This document shows positions 32,699 through 41,882 of a stretch of DNA of 64,000 nt, piece after piece (positions within the stretch are counted from its first letter, which is position 1; each line of letters begins with the position of its first letter). Location: contig NZ_CP040078.1 in assembly GCF_005280735.1 (NCBI RefSeq), positions 682,001-746,000 of the forward strand, given 5' to 3'. This DNA comes from Trinickia violacea. Lineage in GTDB: Bacteria > Pseudomonadota > Gammaproteobacteria > Burkholderiales > Burkholderiaceae. The notes beneath the pieces are model-generated. The model saw nothing but the letters and a program-made list of their open reading frames with translations, ran no database searches and had not been told where the DNA came from. The translations under genes and the position numbers were made by a program.

Positions 32699-33728
32699 GG
32701 TGCTGATTGCGTTCGAGATCGGCATCGACCATCAGCTGGCACAGTTGCTCGAGCGTCGTCTCGGGCTGCCAGCCGAGCTTGTCCTTGGCCTTGTCCGCGC
32801 AGCCGATCAGCAGATCGACTTCGGCGGGCCGGTAGAACTTCGGATTCACCTGCACGAGCACCTTGCCCGTCGACACGTCGAGCCCTTTCTCCTGCTCGCC
32901 TTTGCCCGTCCACTCGATCTGGTAGCCGGCCGCGGCAAACGCCATGTCGACGAAATCGCGCACCGTCTCCGTGCGATTGGTGGCGAGCACGTAGGTATCC
33001 GGCTCGTCGGCTTGCAGCATGCGCCACATGCCTTCGACATATTCCTGCGCGAAGCCCCAGTCGCGCTTCGCATCGAGATTGCCGAGTTCGAGCTTGTCCG
33101 TCTTGCCGAGCTTGATCTTCGCGACGGTGTCGGTGATCTTGCGCGTGACGAATTCGCGTCCGCGCAGCGGCGACTCGTGATTGAACAGGATGCCGCTGCA
33201 ACCGAAGATGTTGTACGACTCGCGGTAGTTGATCGTCGTCCAATGCGCGAACAGCTTGGCCACGCCATAGGGGCTGCGCGGATAGAACGGCGTGGATTCC
33301 GATTGCGGAATCGCCTGCACCTTGCCGAACATTTCGGAGGTCGAAGCCTGGTAGTAGCGCATGCGCGGATTGAGCAGCCGGATCGCTTCGAGCAGGTTCA
33401 ACGCGCCGATGCCGGTGACGTCCGCGGTGGTCGCTGGCTGATCGAACGACACGCCGACGAAGCTCTGCGCCGCGAGGTTGTAAAGCTCGCTTGCTTGCGC
33501 CTTTTCGATCAGGCGCATGCTGGATCCGAGGTCGGTCAGATCGTGCTCGACGAGCGACAGGTTCGGATGCCGGCTGATGCCGAGTTCATCCATGCGCCAG
33601 AAATTCACGGAGCTGGTTCGCCGATAGGTGCCGGTGACGTGGTAGCCCTTTTCGAGCAGCAGCTTGGTGAGATACGCGCCGTCTTGTCCTGAGACACCGG
33701 TGATGATCGCTTTGCGTTGAGGGTCCAT
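32685..33728 (-). CDS. gmd: GDP-mannose 4,6-dehydratase
   Basis: The 347-residue product has the typical Gmd features: the Rossmann start ITGVSGQDGAYL, the NADP-binding YRRTSSVNFWRMDELG, the catalytic Thr/Glu region ASTSEMFGKVQ, Tyr-x3-Lys in SPYGVAKLFAHW, and HESPLRGREFVTRKITD. It turns GDP-mannose into GDP-4-keto-6-deoxymannose, using bound NADP. Start context: AGGGAA a few bases before the ATG. It is the first of two genes, followed by rmd. The acyltransferase gene lies upstream on the same strand, 29 bases away. Confidence 0.95.
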   Translation of the reverse strand: MDPQRKAIITGVSGQDGAYLTKLLLEKGYHVTGTYRRTSSVNFWRMDELGISRHPNLSLVEHDLTDLGSSMRLIEKAQASELYNLAAQSFVGVSFDQPATTADVTGIGALNLLEAIRLLNPRMRYYQASTSEMFGKVQAIPQSESTPFYPRSPYGVAKLFAHWTTINYRESYNIFGCSGILFNHESPLRGREFVTRKITDTVAKIKLGKTDKLELGNLDAKRDWGFAQEYVEGMWRMLQADEPDTYVLATNRTETVRDFVDMAFAAAGYQIEWTGKGEQEKGLDVSTGKVLVQVNPKFYRPAEVDLLIGCADKAKDKLGWQPETTLEQLCQLMVDADLERNQHHETF

Positions 33729-33757
33729 GGCGTTTCCCTAAGAGTGATGCGAGTGTT

Positions 33758-34810
33758 TTATTCGACGGTCAGCAGTTGGCGTGCTTCATGGCGGGGCCCG
33801 CCGTGAATGAGCCGCTTTTCGAAGCCAAACCAGGTGAGGCTTGCGTAGGCGAGCGTGATGGCGAGCGCCGCTGCGGCCGCTGCATAGCGGCTGTGGATGT
33901 GCGGCCAAAGCGCGTAAAGGATGCTCAAGTGAATCAGGTAGATCGTGTAGCTGATCGTGCCGATATAGACGAGCACGGGGTGGCTCAAGAGGCGCTTCAC
34001 GATCCCTTTGCTTTGCAGCGCGATCACGACCAGCGACGTGCAGAGAACCAGCGACACGCTATAGAGCCCCGCATTCGACAGCGGCGTGTTCGCGGCGCGA
34101 AAGCGCGGATAGTGAAGATGCAGCCACGCGAGCACCGCGAGCGCTGCGAAAAAGCCGACATAGGCCGCTGCTTTCAGCCGCACGAGCGCATTGGCGTCTT
34201 GCCGTACCAGCACGGCCAGCAATGCGCCTGCCGAGAGCAAGTCCATGCGAAACGGCGTGAGGTAGTAAATCGGCCAGAACGTATCGAAGAACGGCGTCGA
34301 GACCGCGCGCAGCACCGGCACGATGACGATCAAAGCCGCGGCGATGAACAGCAGCGCACGTTCCGACGCAAACAGCACGACAAACGGCCAGAACACATAA
34401 AACTGCTCTTCGACGGCAAGCGACCACAACACGTTGAGGCTGGGGTGGCCGGCTTGATCGAGCGCGTCGCCGATATTGGTGGCAAAGAACGCGTACCACT
34501 GCCAATGCTCGGCCCAGCCGAGGCCGAACAGCAGCGACGAGACGATCATCAGCAGCACGTAAGGCGGCAGGATGCGGCGAGCGCGGCGCGCGTAGAAGTA
34601 GCTGAAATAGGACTGCCCGCGCGCCTTGCGATCGAGCAGGATGCCGGTGATCAAGAAACCGCTCAACACGAAAAACAGGTCGACGCCCATCCACAACGGC
34701 GCTTTCAACGCGTGTTGCGCGAACACGGCAAGCACGGCGATGGCGCGCAGGCCGTCCAGTTGAACGATGCGTTCACGGCGCGTAGCGGTGGGTAGTGCGC
34801 TGACAGTCAT
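33758..34810 (-). CDS. Acyltransferase 3 family membrane protein
   Basis: The 350-residue product shows the acyltransferase-3 pattern: the first helix QLDGLRAIAVLAVFAQHAL with the active-site His, then DLFFVLSGFLITGILL, and YARRARRILPPYVLLMIVSS, followed by about eight more helices. These enzymes O-acetylate sugars of surface polysaccharides in the inner membrane. Its position directly upstream of gmd-rmd suggests it modifies the same glycan. The ATG at 34810 is chosen because upstream residues are non-conserved. Its ribosome-binding site is weak. Confidence 0.85.
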   Translation of the reverse strand: MTVSALPTATRRERIVQLDGLRAIAVLAVFAQHALKAPLWMGVDLFFVLSGFLITGILLDRKARGQSYFSYFYARRARRILPPYVLLMIVSSLLFGLGWAEHWQWYAFFATNIGDALDQAGHPSLNVLWSLAVEEQFYVFWPFVVLFASERALLFIAAALIVIVPVLRAVSTPFFDTFWPIYYLTPFRMDLLSAGALLAVLVRQDANALVRLKAAAYVGFFAALAVLAWLHLHYPRFRAANTPLSNAGLYSVSLVLCTSLVVIALQSKGIVKRLLSHPVLVYIGTISYTIYLIHLSILYALWPHIHSRYAAAAAALAITLAYASLTWFGFEKRLIHGGPRHEARQLLTVE

Positions 34811-35234
34811 TGAGCGATCTATGCAGTGTCGAGAATAAGCATGCGGCAATGGATTAGCGAAAGGATTTCGCGTATTGCCAATGGCGTACGTGACGCTTTG
34901 CAGGCGCAATCGATTCTAGGGAAAAGAAATTGACGAAAAAACCGACCAGTAATGAATAGGAATTAGGCGTGGCGGGCGGAATTTTCTACCTGGATGCCGT
35001 CTGGTGCGGGCGTGATTCGGTCGATATTGCGCGCAAAAAATCGGTTCGGCAGACGCGATTCTTTGTGAGGCGATCAAAAATCGCGGGTATTCGCGAAACA
35101 AAATTCATTCGAAATTTTCGGAATTATTTGTCAATTCCTGCCGATATTTTTGCTTGTACTCTGAGTCGCCTTGAACGGATTCCCCGATCAATCCCGGCTC
35201 AGCTGGACCAGTGGGCCTCGAATGGAGGAACGCC
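34811..35234. other. AT-rich divergent region of the exopolysaccharide locus
   Basis: The spacer lies between the acyltransferase (minus) and the secreted propeller protein (plus) and is clearly AT-richer than its neighbours. It includes an interrupted palindrome GGAATT...AATTCC near 35120-35138. It probably holds promoters for both arms and a target for an H-NS-type protein or a specific regulator. Confidence 0.5.
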
Positions 35235-37436
35235 TTGTTCCGCGCAATATCCAGTTCAACGCTTGCCGCCGTGCTGTGCGTCAGTTTCGCGCTCGATGCG
35301 GGCGCCGTGCCTTCGGAAACCGTTTTGCCTGCGTCGACGTCCTGGATCGGCAACAGCTTTGGTTATGGCGACGGCACGTGGACGCCCATCAATATTGCCG
35401 CGATTGCCGTCGCGCCGGACGGCCGCGTCTATACGAACGCGCCCTGGGACGAAAGCGGCGCCGAAGTCAGCATCTTCAAGGACGGCAAGATGCTCGGCTT
35501 CGCGGGCGGCACGCACGGCTGGGGCAATACGGGCGGCAGCGCGATTGCGATCAACAAGCGTTATTCGTATATCGCGACTTCGGTCGGCAACGAGAAGGGC
35601 CGGCTCGTCGCGCAGGGCGTGTGGCCCGAATCCGGACAGCAATGGTTTGGAATTTCGCGCCGCGTGATCAGCGATGTCAAGGAAGTCGCGCCGCTGCGCT
35701 CGGTGAACATGGAGCCACGCGCGCGGCTGGCGGCGAGTTTCCTGATGATGAACCAGGTGCCCGTCGGCACGCGTGCGGAAATCGGCGGCTTGGCGGCGAA
35801 CGATTCGATGCTTTACGCGGCGAATACGACGCGCGACGAGGTCGATGGCTACGACGCGGCGTCGATGCAGCCGAAGAGCAAATGGACCGTCCACGAGCCG
35901 GGCCGCTTGGCGATCGCCGGCGACGGCACGGTTTGGGTGCTGGCCGGCACGCTGACCGATTCGGCGCCGCACGTCGAGCACTATTCGGCAAGCGGTCAGA
36001 AGCTCGACGATACGCTGCCGCTGCCCGCCGATGCCGTTGCGGTGGATATCACCGTCGACGATAAAGGCCGCGTACTGGTCGCGGATAACGGTCCGCGCCA
36101 GCAGGTGCTCATTTTCAGCAAGCGTGACGGCCGCTACGCGCTCACCGACACGCTCGGCGAGCGCGGCGGGATCTTCGCCGGGGCGCCGAGCCAGTCGGGG
36201 CGTCCCGGGCCGCTGCGCTTCAATGGCCTGACCGGCGTCGGCGTGGATGCCGCGGGCAATATCTACGTGTCGACCAATGGCATCGGGCCGAAACTCGGCA
36301 CGACCGGCGCGGGCCTCGGCGCCACGCTCGAAAGCTACGCGCCCGATGGCCGCTTGCGCTGGCAAGCGCAGGGGCTCTTGTTCGTCGACGGCGCGTGGAT
36401 GGACCCGGGCCGGCCCAACAGCGTCTTCACCGGCAACAAGCGTTTCGAACTCGATCTATCGAAGCCGGCGGGGCAGCAATGGAAGTACGCGGGCTTTCTC
36501 TCGAACCGCTTCAAGTATCCGCAAGATCCGGTGTTCAGCACGGACCAATGGCCAGGCCTGCCGATGGCGCGCAAGCTCGACGGCCGCACGTTCCTGTATC
36601 TGACGGATATGTACGCGGATCACTTGAAGATCTACCGCTTCGATCCGCAGCGCGACGGCGAAACGGCGATTCCGTCGGGCTTGATCGCAGGGCGCGCGCG
36701 ACCCGTCGACAAGATTCCGAATCGGCCGCCCGGCGGCGACTGGATCTGGCGCGATACGAACGGCGACGGCAAGTTCGACAGCAGCGAATTCACGCTGAAC
36801 ACGACCAAGGCCAAGCTCGCGGGCGGCTGGGGATGGTGGGTCGATACGAAGGGCGATATCTGGCGCACGAGCGATCAGCGCGGCATTCACCGCTTCCGCT
36901 ATGGCGGCCTTGATAGCGTCGGCAATCCGATCTATTCGTACTCGGATATGACGACGTACCCGATGCCCGCGCCGTTTTCCGAATTGCGGCGCGCGATCTA
37001 CGAACCGCAAACCGACACGCTCTACGTGACCGGGTACACGTCCGATGCGCCGGCAGGCGCGCAAGGCACGTGGAAGGAAGTCGGCCGGCTGCTGGTGCGC
37101 TACGACAAATGGTCGACGGGTGCGCCCGTGCAGCGCTACGCGATCACGCTGCCGTGGGACACGAATGCGAAGCCGATCCAGACGTTCATCAGCGTGACGG
37201 TCGAAGGCAAATACGTCTTCGCGGTCGAACCGGCCGGCGACGTGCACGTGTACGACAAGGCGACGGGCGCCGCGATCGGCGTGATCAAGCCGGGGCCGGA
37301 AGTGGGCAGCGCGTCGGGCTGGATCGACGTGCCCAACGGCATCAGCGCATACCAGCGCGACAACGGCGAATACCTCGTGTTCGTCGAAGAGGACGCGCGC
37401 GGCAAGGTGATGATGTACCGCTGGAAACCGCAATGA
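35235..37436 (+). CDS. Secreted beta-propeller-like protein of the polysaccharide locus
   Basis: The 733-residue product has a signal peptide (FRAISSSTLAAVLCVSFALD, then AGA) and many repeated strands of NHL or PQQ-propeller type (IAAIAVAPDGRVYTN, DITVDDKGRVLVADNG, GVGVDAAGNIYVSTNG). A calcium-loop-like sequence DTNGDGKFDSSEF lies near residue 520. The start is probably TTG at 35235: GGAGG sits six bases upstream, and the signal peptide fits better than from the upstream GTG at 35211. It is followed by wzx and a double glycosyltransferase, so it may act in glycan export, modification or anchoring in the periplasm. No closer family was recognised. Confidence 0.75.
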   Translation: MFRAISSSTLAAVLCVSFALDAGAVPSETVLPASTSWIGNSFGYGDGTWTPINIAAIAVAPDGRVYTNAPWDESGAEVSIFKDGKMLGFAGGTHGWGNTGGSAIAINKRYSYIATSVGNEKGRLVAQGVWPESGQQWFGISRRVISDVKEVAPLRSVNMEPRARLAASFLMMNQVPVGTRAEIGGLAANDSMLYAANTTRDEVDGYDAASMQPKSKWTVHEPGRLAIAGDGTVWVLAGTLTDSAPHVEHYSASGQKLDDTLPLPADAVAVDITVDDKGRVLVADNGPRQQVLIFSKRDGRYALTDTLGERGGIFAGAPSQSGRPGPLRFNGLTGVGVDAAGNIYVSTNGIGPKLGTTGAGLGATLESYAPDGRLRWQAQGLLFVDGAWMDPGRPNSVFTGNKRFELDLSKPAGQQWKYAGFLSNRFKYPQDPVFSTDQWPGLPMARKLDGRTFLYLTDMYADHLKIYRFDPQRDGETAIPSGLIAGRARPVDKIPNRPPGGDWIWRDTNGDGKFDSSEFTLNTTKAKLAGGWGWWVDTKGDIWRTSDQRGIHRFRYGGLDSVGNPIYSYSDMTTYPMPAPFSELRRAIYEPQTDTLYVTGYTSDAPAGAQGTWKEVGRLLVRYDKWSTGAPVQRYAITLPWDTNAKPIQTFISVTVEGKYVFAVEPAGDVHVYDKATGAAIGVIKPGPEVGSASGWIDVPNGISAYQRDNGEYLVFVEEDARGKVMMYRWKPQ

Positions 37437-37491
37437 GCGCAGTGACCGCCATGACGTCGGCATTCGCACGCATCAATCGATAGGGCATTCG

Positions 37492-38958
37492 ATGGACAAG
37501 AGCATTCTCAAGAACGTCTCGATCAATTTTTTGGGGCTGATCCTGCCGACGTTCGTTTCGCTCGTGACGGTGCCGGCTTATATCAAGCTGCTCGGCGTCG
37601 AGCGCTACGGCGTGATCGCGCTCGTGTGGACCCTGATCGGCTACTTCGGGTTTCTCGATCTCGGCATGAGCATGGCCGCGCAGAATCAGATTTCGAAGGC
37701 GCGCGCGTCGAACGACGAGAGCCTGAGCGCGCGCGTGTTCTGGAGCGCGTTCTGGCTCAATCTGGCGACGGGCATTGTAGGCGGCTTGCTGATCTATTTC
37801 GGCGCGTTCATCTATACGGCCTACTTCACGAAGGTCTCGGCCGAGCTTCAGCATGAGGTATATCGCGCGTTGCCGTGGCTTGCGGTCGCGATTCCGATTG
37901 CCAACGTGTCGTGGGTGTTCGCGGGCGCGATCAACGGCGCCGAGCGCTTCGGTGTCTACAACACGAATCAGACGATCGGCACGTTCCTGTTTCAGCTGCT
38001 CCCGCTCGGCGCCGCGTGGCTGATTGCGCCGACGCTGCAGAGCGTGCTCGCGGCGGCGGTCGTCGCGCGCATTCTCGCGGCCGTGCTGCTCGCGCACGCG
38101 AGCCTGAAAGTGCTCAATATCCGGCACATTCAGATGCCGCAACTCGGCGTCACGAAGGGGCTCTTCAGCTTCGGCGGCTGGATGCTCATTGCGAGCATGA
38201 CGAGCATGATCTCCGATACGCTCGATCGCGTGATGCTCGGCGCGGGGCTCGGCGCGCGCTTCGTCACGTACTACACGGTGCCGCAGAATCTCGTCACGCG
38301 GCTGAACATGTTGCCGAATGCGTTGATACGTACGCTGTTTCCGCGCTTGTCGGCCGTCGAGCGCGAGCATGCGGACGTGCTCGTGCGGCAGTCGCTCGAA
38401 TTCCTGAATGGCGTGTTCACGCCGGTGGCGATCGTCGCGATCATCGTGCTTGGGCCGTTCCTGCAAGTGTGGGTGGGCAGCGATATCGCGACGGCTTCGT
38501 CGCCCGTGGGCCGCATTCTAATCATCAGCGTTTGGCTCGTCGGGCAGGCGAGCGTGACGCGCATTCTGATCCAGTCGCAAGTCAATCCGGCGCGCGCCGC
38601 GTGCGTGGGCCTCGTCGAACTGCCGTTCTTCGTGGGGGCGTTGTGGTTCGGCATCGCGCATTACGGGCTGGTCGGCGCGGCCGTTGTCGTCGCCAGCCGC
38701 GCGCTCGTCGACTATGGCGTGCTGCTGTATCTGTCCGCGATTCGCATGCGCCCGATCGTGCTCGACATGCTCGCGCACCTCGCATTCTTGCTCGCAAGCC
38801 TGTATGCCGCGAATGCCGTGTCGAATCTCGCCACGCTTGCCGTCGTGGGGATCGTGCTGCTCGCGGCGAACGTCGGCTGGTCCATTTCGATGACGCCGGC
38901 GCTGCGCAATCTCGCGCGCGATCTGCTGCTTCGGTTGAATCTGAGGAATAGCGCATGA
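37492..38958 (+). CDS. Wzx-type polysaccharide flippase
   Basis: The 488-residue protein has about 12-14 hydrophobic helices and the N-terminal block NVSINFLGLILPTFVSLVTV, then GVERYGVIALVWTLIGYFGF, as in polysaccharide-biosynthesis flippases of the MOP superfamily. It would move undecaprenyl-linked repeat units across the inner membrane. Its stop codon overlaps the ATG of the glycosyltransferase gene (ATGA), so both are translated together. It follows the secreted propeller gene by 55 bases, making a likely three-gene operon. Confidence 0.88.
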   Translation: MDKSILKNVSINFLGLILPTFVSLVTVPAYIKLLGVERYGVIALVWTLIGYFGFLDLGMSMAAQNQISKARASNDESLSARVFWSAFWLNLATGIVGGLLIYFGAFIYTAYFTKVSAELQHEVYRALPWLAVAIPIANVSWVFAGAINGAERFGVYNTNQTIGTFLFQLLPLGAAWLIAPTLQSVLAAAVVARILAAVLLAHASLKVLNIRHIQMPQLGVTKGLFSFGGWMLIASMTSMISDTLDRVMLGAGLGARFVTYYTVPQNLVTRLNMLPNALIRTLFPRLSAVEREHADVLVRQSLEFLNGVFTPVAIVAIIVLGPFLQVWVGSDIATASSPVGRILIISVWLVGQASVTRILIQSQVNPARAACVGLVELPFFVGALWFGIAHYGLVGAAVVVASRALVDYGVLLYLSAIRMRPIVLDMLAHLAFLLASLYAANAVSNLATLAVVGIVLLAANVGWSISMTPALRNLARDLLLRLNLRNSA

Positions 38959-41426
38959 GCGATAACGCCTACGCAGACTATGACGAGGCCGCCGCGCGAG
39001 CCGTGGCCGTCGACGTCGATGGCGGCGCGAACCGCGTCGCACTTAACGAAACGAAAGACCGTCCACAGACGATGCCCGCCACGCGCGCGTTGCGAGTGGC
39101 GATCGTGCACGACTGGCTCGTCACCTACGCGGGCGCGGAGAAGGTGCTCGAGCAGATCATCGCGTGCTTTCCCGACGCCGACGTGTTCAGCCTTGTCGAT
39201 TTTCTCGACGACAGGTCGTTCCTGCGCGGCAAGCGCGCGACGACGTCGTTCATCCAAAAGCTGCCGATGGCGCGCAACAAGTACCGCTCGTACTTGCCGC
39301 TGATGCCGCTCGCGATCGAGCAGCTCGACGTCAGCGCCTACGATCTCGTCATTTCGAGCAGCCACGCGGTCGCAAAGGGCGTGCTGACCGGGCCGGACCA
39401 AGTCCACATCAGCTACGTGCATTCGCCGATTCGCTATGCGTGGGACTTGCAGCACCAATACCTCGAACAGTCGAAGCTGACGAGCGGCCTGAAATCCGCG
39501 CTCGCGCGTGTGATTCTTCACTACATCCGCAATTGGGACATTCGGACGTCGAACTCGGTCGATCACTTCGTCGCGAACTCGGCGTTCATCGCGCGCCGCA
39601 TCAAGAAGGTGTATCAGCGCGACGCGCAGGTGATCTTTCCGCCGGTCGATGTCGAAGCCTTTTCGCTGAATACGCAGAAGGAAGACTTTTATCTGACCGC
39701 GTCGCGCATGGTGCCGTACAAGAAGATCGATTTGATCGTCGAGGCGTTTGCGCGGATGCCGGGCAAGCGTCTCGTCGTGATCGGCGACGGCCCGGAAATG
39801 AGCAAGATCCGCGCGAAAGCGGCGGGCAATGTCGAGATCATGGGTTATCAGCCGTTTGCGGTGCTGCACGACTGCATGCGCCGTGCGAAGGCGTTCGTGT
39901 TCGCGGCGGAGGAGGACTTCGGTATTTCGGTGGTCGAGGCGCAGGCGTGCGGCACGCCGGTGATCGCATTCGGCAAGGGCGGGGCGCTGGAGACGGTGCG
40001 CGACCTGTCGCGATCGCAGCCGACCGGCATGTTCTTCCACGAGCAAAGCGCGGGCGCGATCGAGGCGGCTGTCGATGCGTTCGAGCAAAACACCGGGCGT
40101 TTCTCCGCGCAAGACTGCCGCGCGAATGCGCAGCGCTTTTCCGCTGCGCATTTCCGTGAGCGCTTTACCGAGTACGTCGAGCGCGCGATGCCGGCGGTGT
40201 CGGCGCGTTCGTGGCCGGTTGCCGCGCCCGCGGCGGCGCTTGACGCGGCCTCGCAAGTGAAGGTGCTCGCGATCGATCAAACGGGCTTGCTGGGCGGCGC
40301 GGAGTTGTCGCTGCTGGAAATCGCGAAGAACCTCAAGGAAACGATGAACGTCGTGCTGTTTTGCGACGGGCCGTTCCGGATCGCGCTGGAAGAGGCGGGT
40401 GTGAACGTCGACGTGCTAGATGTGCCCGCGTTGCACGGCATAAGCAAAGACGGCAAGGGGCTGCCTAAGATGCGTTCGTTGACCGGACTCGTTTCGCTGG
40501 TGCGCGAAACCTGCCGGCGCGCGCGCAACGCCGACATCATCTACGCGAACACCCAGCGCGCGATGGTCGTCGGCGCAATGGCCGGCCTGTTTGCGCGCAA
40601 GCCGGTAGTGTGGCACTTGAGAGACATCGTCAGCGCCGAGCATTTCGGAGGCGCCCAGCGCGCCATCATCAAGTGGGCGAGCAAGCTCGGCGTCGATCAT
40701 GTGATCGCGAATTCGGATGCGTCGGCGCGGGAGTTCATTGCGTTGACGCATGCCGATGCGAAGCGCGTCGATGTCGTGTTCAACGGTATCTCCGAGGCGC
40801 CTTTTGCGGCGCTCGAAGGCGTCTCGAACGCCGAGCTTCGCGCGCGCTTCAATTTGCCGTTGGACGCGTTTCTGATCGGCGCCTACAGCCGGCTCGCGAG
40901 CTGGAAGGGGCAGCACGTCTTGCTCGAAGCGATCGCGGCGAATCCCGACATGCATGCGGTTCTCGTCGGCGCCGCGCTGTTCGGCGAGGACGAATACGAG
41001 GCACAGCTGCACGCCTATGTGAACGAACAAGGGATTGCCGGCCGCGTGCATTTCCTCGGTTTCCAGCGCGATATTGCGGCGTGCATGAAGGCCGTCGATG
41101 TCGTCGCTCATACGTCGATTACGCCGGAGCCGTTCGGCCGGGTGATCGTCGAGGGCATGCTGGCGAAGCGGCCGGTGGTGGCGTCGCGCGCGGGCGGCGT
41201 GGTCGAGATCGTCGACGACGGCGTGAATGGCATGCTGTGCGAGCCGGGCGACGCGCAGGCGCTCGCCAAGACGCTGGCTGAACTGCAAACGAATGTGCAG
41301 TTGCGTGCGCGGCTTGTCGAGAATGGCTATGCGACGGCGCGGCGCAAGTTCGGCACGCGCAACTATGTGCAAAGTGTCGAGCGCGTGCTGGCTGGCGTGG
41401 CGGGGAAGCGGGGCAAGCGCAAATAA
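38955..41426 (+). CDS. Tandem two-module family 4 glycosyltransferase
   Basis: The 823-residue protein holds two complete GT4 units. The first (about 45-410) has the N-terminal HDWLVTYAGAEKVLEQII, SYVHSPIRYAWDLQHQYL and the E-x7-E motif at Glu320/Glu328. This unit resembles WbaZ-like mannosyltransferases. The second (about 430-815) begins KVLAIDQTGLLGGAELSLLE and has its own E-x7-E motif at Glu725/Glu733. The first 40 residues are hydrophilic and non-conserved. Two successive sugars, possibly mannose and the GDP-6-deoxymannose product, could be added by one chain. The start overlaps the wzx stop. Confidence 0.9.
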   Translation: MSDNAYADYDEAAARAVAVDVDGGANRVALNETKDRPQTMPATRALRVAIVHDWLVTYAGAEKVLEQIIACFPDADVFSLVDFLDDRSFLRGKRATTSFIQKLPMARNKYRSYLPLMPLAIEQLDVSAYDLVISSSHAVAKGVLTGPDQVHISYVHSPIRYAWDLQHQYLEQSKLTSGLKSALARVILHYIRNWDIRTSNSVDHFVANSAFIARRIKKVYQRDAQVIFPPVDVEAFSLNTQKEDFYLTASRMVPYKKIDLIVEAFARMPGKRLVVIGDGPEMSKIRAKAAGNVEIMGYQPFAVLHDCMRRAKAFVFAAEEDFGISVVEAQACGTPVIAFGKGGALETVRDLSRSQPTGMFFHEQSAGAIEAAVDAFEQNTGRFSAQDCRANAQRFSAAHFRERFTEYVERAMPAVSARSWPVAAPAAALDAASQVKVLAIDQTGLLGGAELSLLEIAKNLKETMNVVLFCDGPFRIALEEAGVNVDVLDVPALHGISKDGKGLPKMRSLTGLVSLVRETCRRARNADIIYANTQRAMVVGAMAGLFARKPVVWHLRDIVSAEHFGGAQRAIIKWASKLGVDHVIANSDASAREFIALTHADAKRVDVVFNGISEAPFAALEGVSNAELRARFNLPLDAFLIGAYSRLASWKGQHVLLEAIAANPDMHAVLVGAALFGEDEYEAQLHAYVNEQGIAGRVHFLGFQRDIAACMKAVDVVAHTSITPEPFGRVIVEGMLAKRPVVASRAGGVVEIVDDGVNGMLCEPGDAQALAKTLAELQTNVQLRARLVENGYATARRKFGTRNYVQSVERVLAGVAGKRGKRK

Positions 41427-41474
41427 AGGCGGTTGCCCTCGTTCCCGCATAGCTCGCATGCCGACGACCGCCGC

Positions 41475-41852
41475 CTACGTTCCGCCAAATGGTTTTTGCA
41501 CGGTCAACTTGTTGATTACCGAAGTCACCCCTGGCACGCCCTTCGCGATCTCCGCGACTTCGTCGATCTGGGAAGCGTCCGTGACCGTGCCATGCAGCGT
41601 CACCGCGCCGTCTCTCGCGATGACGCTGATATTCCCGGCGCTGATCTCCTTGTGCTGCCCGATGGCGGCATAAACCTTCCGACGCAGGGCACGATCCGCT
41701 TTCTTTCCGTTAGCCGGCGACGTTGCGCCGGGCGCCGCCATCGCGGATGCGCCCGGGGTGCTGGCCGTCTGACCCGTCTGGGACCCCGCGTTCATGGACG
41801 CTGCGACGATCAAGGTAGAGACCCCCAGCACGATTACCTGAATGCTTTTCAT
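41475..41852 (-). CDS. Secreted BON-domain protein
   Basis: The 125-residue product has a signal peptide (MKSIQVIVLGVSTLIVAASM), a Ser/Ala/Gly-rich linker, and a single BON domain (RRKVYAAIGQHKEISAGNIS, ARDGAVTLHGTVTDASQIDE, GVPGVTSVINKL). BON domains bind phospholipid or the outer membrane in the periplasm and often respond to osmotic stress. GGAGTG stands just upstream of the ATG. The gene lies 30 bases downstream of the porin gene on the same strand, so the two may share a transcript. Confidence 0.85.
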   Translation of the reverse strand: MKSIQVIVLGVSTLIVAASMNAGSQTGQTASTPGASAMAAPGATSPANGKKADRALRRKVYAAIGQHKEISAGNISVIARDGAVTLHGTVTDASQIDEVAEIAKGVPGVTSVINKLTVQKPFGGT

Positions 41853-41882
41853 CGGACACTCCGGTTGATGTGGATAGCGGAA

